Of a stretch of DNA of 64,000 nucleotides, positions 60,823-64,000 are shown in pieces. Where the stretch lies: assembly GCF_002940205.1 (NCBI RefSeq), contig NZ_MDSK01000027.1, positions 1 through 64,000 on the forward strand, given 5' to 3'. A program made the translations under genes and the position numbers. Source of the DNA: Xanthomonas arboricola pv. guizotiae (GTDB lineage Bacteria; Pseudomonadota; Gammaproteobacteria; Xanthomonadales; Xanthomonadaceae). Numbering within the stretch: position 1 is the stretch's first letter; each line of letters begins with the position of its first letter. The notes under the pieces are model-generated. The model saw nothing but the letters and a program-made list of their open reading frames with translations, ran no database searches and was not told the DNA's origin.

Positions 60823-62214
60823 ATGAATGAATTGCGTGATCCCGGCGATGCAGCGATCGCCATCGTTGGCGGTGGCGCATCCGGGGTGCTGGTGGCGCTG
60901 CAGCTGCTGCGTCAGGCCATGGCGCCGGTGCAGATCGTGCTGATCGAGCCGCAGGCGATGCTGGGCGAGGGTGTGGCCTACTCCACCGCGCGTCCCGAAC
61001 ATCTGCTCAATGTGCCGGCCGCGCGGATGAGTGCGTTGGTGGAGGCGCCGCAGGATTTCGTCGATTACCTGCGTGCGCACGCCTGCTGCCCGGAGCTGGA
61101 GGACGCACGGCTGCCGCAGCACTTCGTCGGACGCCGGCATTACGCGCCCTATTTGCGCGATCGCCTGCAGGCCGCGCGTGCGCAGAGCCCGGCGACGCTC
61201 ACCGTGCACAGCGCCCGCGTGCAGACGCTGCAGTGCGATGCCGACGGCGCGCGGTTGCAGCTCGACGATGGCCAGACCGTGCACGCCGGCAGCGTGGTGC
61301 TGGCGGTGGGCAATGCGTTGCGGCCGCTGCCGCTGCGCGGGGCCACCGGCCTGTCGGCGATGCAGCGAATGGAAGCCTGGGATACCGAGGCGGTCGCCGC
61401 GTTGCCGCCGGACGCGGCGGTGTGCATCGTCGGCTCGGGACTGAGCATGGCCGACACGGTGGTGACGTTGGCCGCGCAGGCGCATCGCGGGGCGGTGCAC
61501 GTGGTGTCGCGGCATGGGCTGCTGCCGTTGCCGCAGGCGTACTGCGTTGCCGCGGACTTCGATCCGCAGCCGCTGCTGGCGCTATCGCTGCGTGCGCGGA
61601 TGCGCAGCTTGCGGCAGCGCGCGCGGGCTGCGATGGCGCAGGGCCTGCCCTGGCAGAGCGTGATGGAGCGTGTGCGCCCGCTGAGCCAGGCCCTGTGGCA
61701 AACGCTGTCGGTTGCCGACCAACGCCGCTTCCTGCGCCATGTGGTGCGCTATTGGGATGTGCATCGTCATCGCATCGCCGCGCCGGTACATGCGCAGCTG
61801 CAGGCGATGCGCGCGCGTGGACAATTGCAGCTGCATCGCGCGCGGCTGGAGGTGGCGTTCCAGGCCGGCGCCTGCGTGCGGGTCAGTGCCGGCGCCAGTG
61901 CCGGGCATGCCTTGCAGCTGGATGTGCAGGCGCTGGTCAACGCCACCGGCGTGGAAATGCGCGTGCAGGCGATGCGCAACCCGCTGCTGCAGCAGCTGCT
62001 GGGGCAGGGCATTGCGATGGCCGGCCCGCACGGTATCGGCGTTGACAGCGCTGCCGATGGCAGCCTGATCGATGCTGACGGTCAGACGAACCCGCGCCTG
62101 CGGGTGATTGGCAGCCTGCGCATCGGCGCGTTATGGGAGAGCCTGGCAGTGCCGGAGCTGCGCGAGCAGGCAGCGGCGATCGCGCGCGATGTGCTGCTGC
62201 AGCTGGAGCGCTGA
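60823..62214 (+). CDS. FAD/NAD(P)-binding oxidoreductase
   Basis: 463 residues from the ATG at 60823. Rossmann start AIAIVGGGASGVLVALQLLRQ (about residues 11-31), the GEGVAYSTARPEHLLNVPAARMSAL segment typical of the PF13454 group, a second nucleotide site (AVCIVGSGLSMADTVVTLAAQ) and a C-terminal NATGVEMRV...GIGVDSAADGSLIDADG region with RVIGSLRIGALWES. Members include bifunctional siderophore/toxin tailoring and putative hydroxylases, but the substrate is unknown. The 250 bases before it carry no clear gene. Confidence 0.82.
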   Translation: MNELRDPGDAAIAIVGGGASGVLVALQLLRQAMAPVQIVLIEPQAMLGEGVAYSTARPEHLLNVPAARMSALVEAPQDFVDYLRAHACCPELEDARLPQHFVGRRHYAPYLRDRLQAARAQSPATLTVHSARVQTLQCDADGARLQLDDGQTVHAGSVVLAVGNALRPLPLRGATGLSAMQRMEAWDTEAVAALPPDAAVCIVGSGLSMADTVVTLAAQAHRGAVHVVSRHGLLPLPQAYCVAADFDPQPLLALSLRARMRSLRQRARAAMAQGLPWQSVMERVRPLSQALWQTLSVADQRRFLRHVVRYWDVHRHRIAAPVHAQLQAMRARGQLQLHRARLEVAFQAGACVRVSAGASAGHALQLDVQALVNATGVEMRVQAMRNPLLQQLLGQGIAMAGPHGIGVDSAADGSLIDADGQTNPRLRVIGSLRIGALWESLAVPELREQAAAIARDVLLQLER

Positions 62215-62372
62215 TAGGCGTGTGGGGACAGGAAAAGCAGCTTGGCTGGCTTCTCCGGCCGCGACATTGGCCTCTTCGAGGGGCGAAGGCGACGCATAGC
62301 GCCCGATGAGGGTGCGAGCTAAAGCCTCGGGTGACCCGCGCGCAATGCGTCGTGGCTGCGCCTCGTGCCCTC

Positions 62373-62530
62373 ACCCCAACCCCTCTCCCGCAGGCGGGAG
62401 AGGGGCTCTGCCACGGCGAGCATCTGCCTGCCTTCTCTTGCAGGTGACAGAGCAACCAGCGCCCTCCCTTCTCCCTTCTCCCTTCTCCCGCTTGCGGGGG
62501 AAGGTGCCCGAAGGGCGGATGGGGGCAGCA
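62373..62530. repeat. Dispersed palindromic elements upstream of uvrD
   Basis: CCCCTCTCCCGCAGGCGGGAGAGGGGC at about 62381-62406 (10-bp stem) and a reverse copy of the CACCTTCTCCC element ending GCCCGAAGGGCGGATG at about 62489-62520, with CCCTTCTCCCTTCTCCC runs between them. No gene; the region 62215-62590 includes the uvrD promoter. Confidence 0.7.
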
Positions 62531-62590
62531 ATCCCAACCGCTTCATCGCAATCTCAGCCGCAGCGACGCCACAACCGGTAAAATACGGCG

Positions 62591-64000
62591 GTGGATGTCT
62601 CTCATTTGCTCGATCATTTAAACCCCGCCCAGCGCGAGGCCGTTTCCGCGCCGCAGGGGCATTACCTGGTGCTGGCCGGCGCCGGCTCCGGCAAGACGCG
62701 CGTGCTGATCCATCGCATTGCCTGGCTCAACGAAGTCCAGGGCGTGCCCAACCACGGCATCTTCGCGGTGACCTTCACCAACAAGGCCGCCGGCGAAATG
62801 CGTCACCGCACCGACCTGCAGCTGCGCAACGGCAGTCGCGGGATGTGGATCGGCACCTTCCATGGGCTGGCGCACCGGTTGTTGCGCCTGCACTGGCAGG
62901 ATGCGCGGCTGCCGGAAGGCTTCCAGGTCATGGACAGCGACGACCAGCTGCGGCTGGTCAAGCGCGTGGTGCAGGCGCTGGAGCTGGACGAGGGAAAGTA
63001 TCCGCCCAAGCAGATGAGCTGGTGGATCAACGAGCAGAAGGACGAAGGCCGCCGTCCGCAGCATATCCAGCCCGAGCCCAACGACGACTGGACCGAGGTG
63101 CGCCGGCAGGTCTACGCCGCCTACCAGGAACGTTGCGACCGCTCCGGCCTGCTGGATTTCGCCGAGTTGCTGTTGCGCGCGCACGAGCTGCTGCGCGACA
63201 CCCCGGCCTTGCTGGCGCATTATCGTGCGCGCTTCCGCGAGATCCTGGTCGACGAGTTCCAGGACACCAATGCGATCCAGTACGCCTTCGTGCGGGTGCT
63301 GGCCGGCGAGACCGGGCATGTGTTCGTGGTCGGCGACGACGACCAGGCCATCTACGGCTGGCGCGGTGCCAAGGTCGAGAACGTCCAGCGCTTCCTGAAG
63401 GATTTCCCCGGCGCGCAGACCGTGCGGCTGGAGCAGAACTACCGTTCCAGCGCCAATATCCTGGGCGCGGCCAATGCGGTCATCGCGCACAACCCGGACC
63501 GCATCGGCAAGCAGCTGTGGACCGATTCCGGCGACGGCGATCCGATCGATCTGTATGCGGCCTACAACGAGGTCGACGAGGCGCGCTATGTGGTCGAGCG
63601 CGCGCGGCAGTGGGTGCGCGACGGCGGCAGTTATGGCGAAGTGGCGGTGCTGTATCGCAGCAACGCGCAGTCGCGCGCGCTGGAAGAAGCGCTGATTTCC
63701 GAGCAGTTGCCGTATCGCGTGTATGGCGGCATGCGCTTCTTCGAGCGTGCCGAAATCAAGGATGCGTTGGCGTACCTGCGCCTGCTCACCAACCGCAGCG
63801 ACGATGCCGCGTTCGAGCGGGCGGTCAATACGCCCACGCGCGGCATCGGCGATCGTACGCTGGACGAGGTCCGCCGGCTGGCACGCGCCAATGCCTTGTC
63901 GCTGTGGGAAGCGGCGATGCTGTCCACGCAGGAAAACACCCTGGCCGCCCGCGCCCGCAATGCGCTGGCCACGTTCCTGAGCCTGGTCGGCCAGCTGCAC
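62591..64000 (+). CDS. uvrD: DNA helicase II UvrD (5' part, runs off the window)
   Basis: 470 codons to the window edge from a GTG at 62591; a TAA lies in frame four codons before it, so this is the only usable start. The product opens VDVSHLLDHLNPAQREAV, very close to E. coli UvrD, with Walker A VLAGAGSGKTRV, motif Ia AVTFTNKAAGEM, GTFHGLAHRLLRLHW, motif II ILVDEFQDTNAIQY, motif III VGDDDQAIYGWRGA and motif IV QNYRSS. SF1A 3'-5' helicase of mismatch and nucleotide excision repair. About one third of the protein is outside the window. Confidence 0.95.
   Translation, partial: MDVSHLLDHLNPAQREAVSAPQGHYLVLAGAGSGKTRVLIHRIAWLNEVQGVPNHGIFAVTFTNKAAGEMRHRTDLQLRNGSRGMWIGTFHGLAHRLLRLHWQDARLPEGFQVMDSDDQLRLVKRVVQALELDEGKYPPKQMSWWINEQKDEGRRPQHIQPEPNDDWTEVRRQVYAAYQERCDRSGLLDFAELLLRAHELLRDTPALLAHYRARFREILVDEFQDTNAIQYAFVRVLAGETGHVFVVGDDDQAIYGWRGAKVENVQRFLKDFPGAQTVRLEQNYRSSANILGAANAVIAHNPDRIGKQLWTDSGDGDPIDLYAAYNEVDEARYVVERARQWVRDGGSYGEVAVLYRSNAQSRALEEALISEQLPYRVYGGMRFFERAEIKDALAYLRLLTNRSDDAAFERAVNTPTRGIGDRTLDEVRRLARANALSLWEAAMLSTQENTLAARARNALATFLSLVGQLH

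Overview
This window is chromosomal DNA from a high-GC gammaproteobacterium, almost certainly a Xanthomonas. The evidence is a non-phosphorylative L-fucose catabolic cluster of the type studied in X. campestris, a cellobionate phosphorylase cluster, a DcaP-type porin next to an acetate permease, an mntP leader riboswitch, and dispersed intergenic palindromes of the kind common in xanthomonads. No rRNA, tRNA, CRISPR array, complete insertion sequence or prophage was seen.

Layout. 0-1.7 kb: a truncated exported peptide, then a three-gene set with two degenerate type II dehydroquinase-like proteins. 1.9-8.7 kb: secreted PQQ-type beta-propeller protein, gluconokinase, GPH-type sugar symporter and GH94 cellobionate phosphorylase; the last three form a route from cellobionate to glucose-1-phosphate and 6-phosphogluconate. 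9-13.3 kb: a symporter-sensor kinase of the CrbS/MxtR type and the Mn exporter MntP with its riboswitch. 13.9-22.1 kb: the L-fucose regulon (IclR repressor, permease, mutarotase, and the enzymes fuconate dehydratase, diketo-deoxy-fuconate hydrolase, ketodeoxyfuconate dehydrogenase, fuconolactonase and fucose dehydrogenase). 22.4-24.4 kb: a decayed GH43 xylosidase, a Cys-rich peptide plus membrane thioredoxin, and a DUF4424 remnant. 24.7-31.4 kb: acetate module (CrbR/ErdR-like response regulator, acs, DcaP porin, yjcH-actP). 31.8-39 kb: a decay zone with a frameshifted GDPD gene, a frameshifted parvulin and an internally deleted TonB receptor, next to a ROK regulator and a phosphodiester glycosidase. 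39-46 kb: housekeeping genes (xth, GFA protein, glsB, PPTase, phoD, rsmG, DUF885 peptidase). 46-53.7 kb: a 266-269 bp tandem duplication and a czcICBA metal-efflux operon interrupted by a dispersed repeat. 53.8-54.3 kb: rpmB-rpmG. 54.6-59.1 kb: lower gallate/protocatechuate-4,5 pathway (ligJ, galD, ligK) with a divergent LysR regulator carrying two HTH domains. 59.1-64 kb: cardiolipin synthase, an FAD/NAD(P) oxidoreductase and the 5' part of uvrD.

Functional picture. The window is rich in carbon-scavenging modules suited to a plant-associated bacterium: cellobionate, fucose, acetate and aromatic acids. Most sit beside their own regulator. The sensor kinase at 9 kb and the response regulator at 25 kb probably form one two-component system controlling acs and actP. 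Several genes with surface or scavenging roles are in mid-decay, while the housekeeping genes are intact. The least explained elements are the degenerate dehydroquinase pair, the Cys-rich peptide with its thioredoxin partner, and the double-HTH LysR protein.
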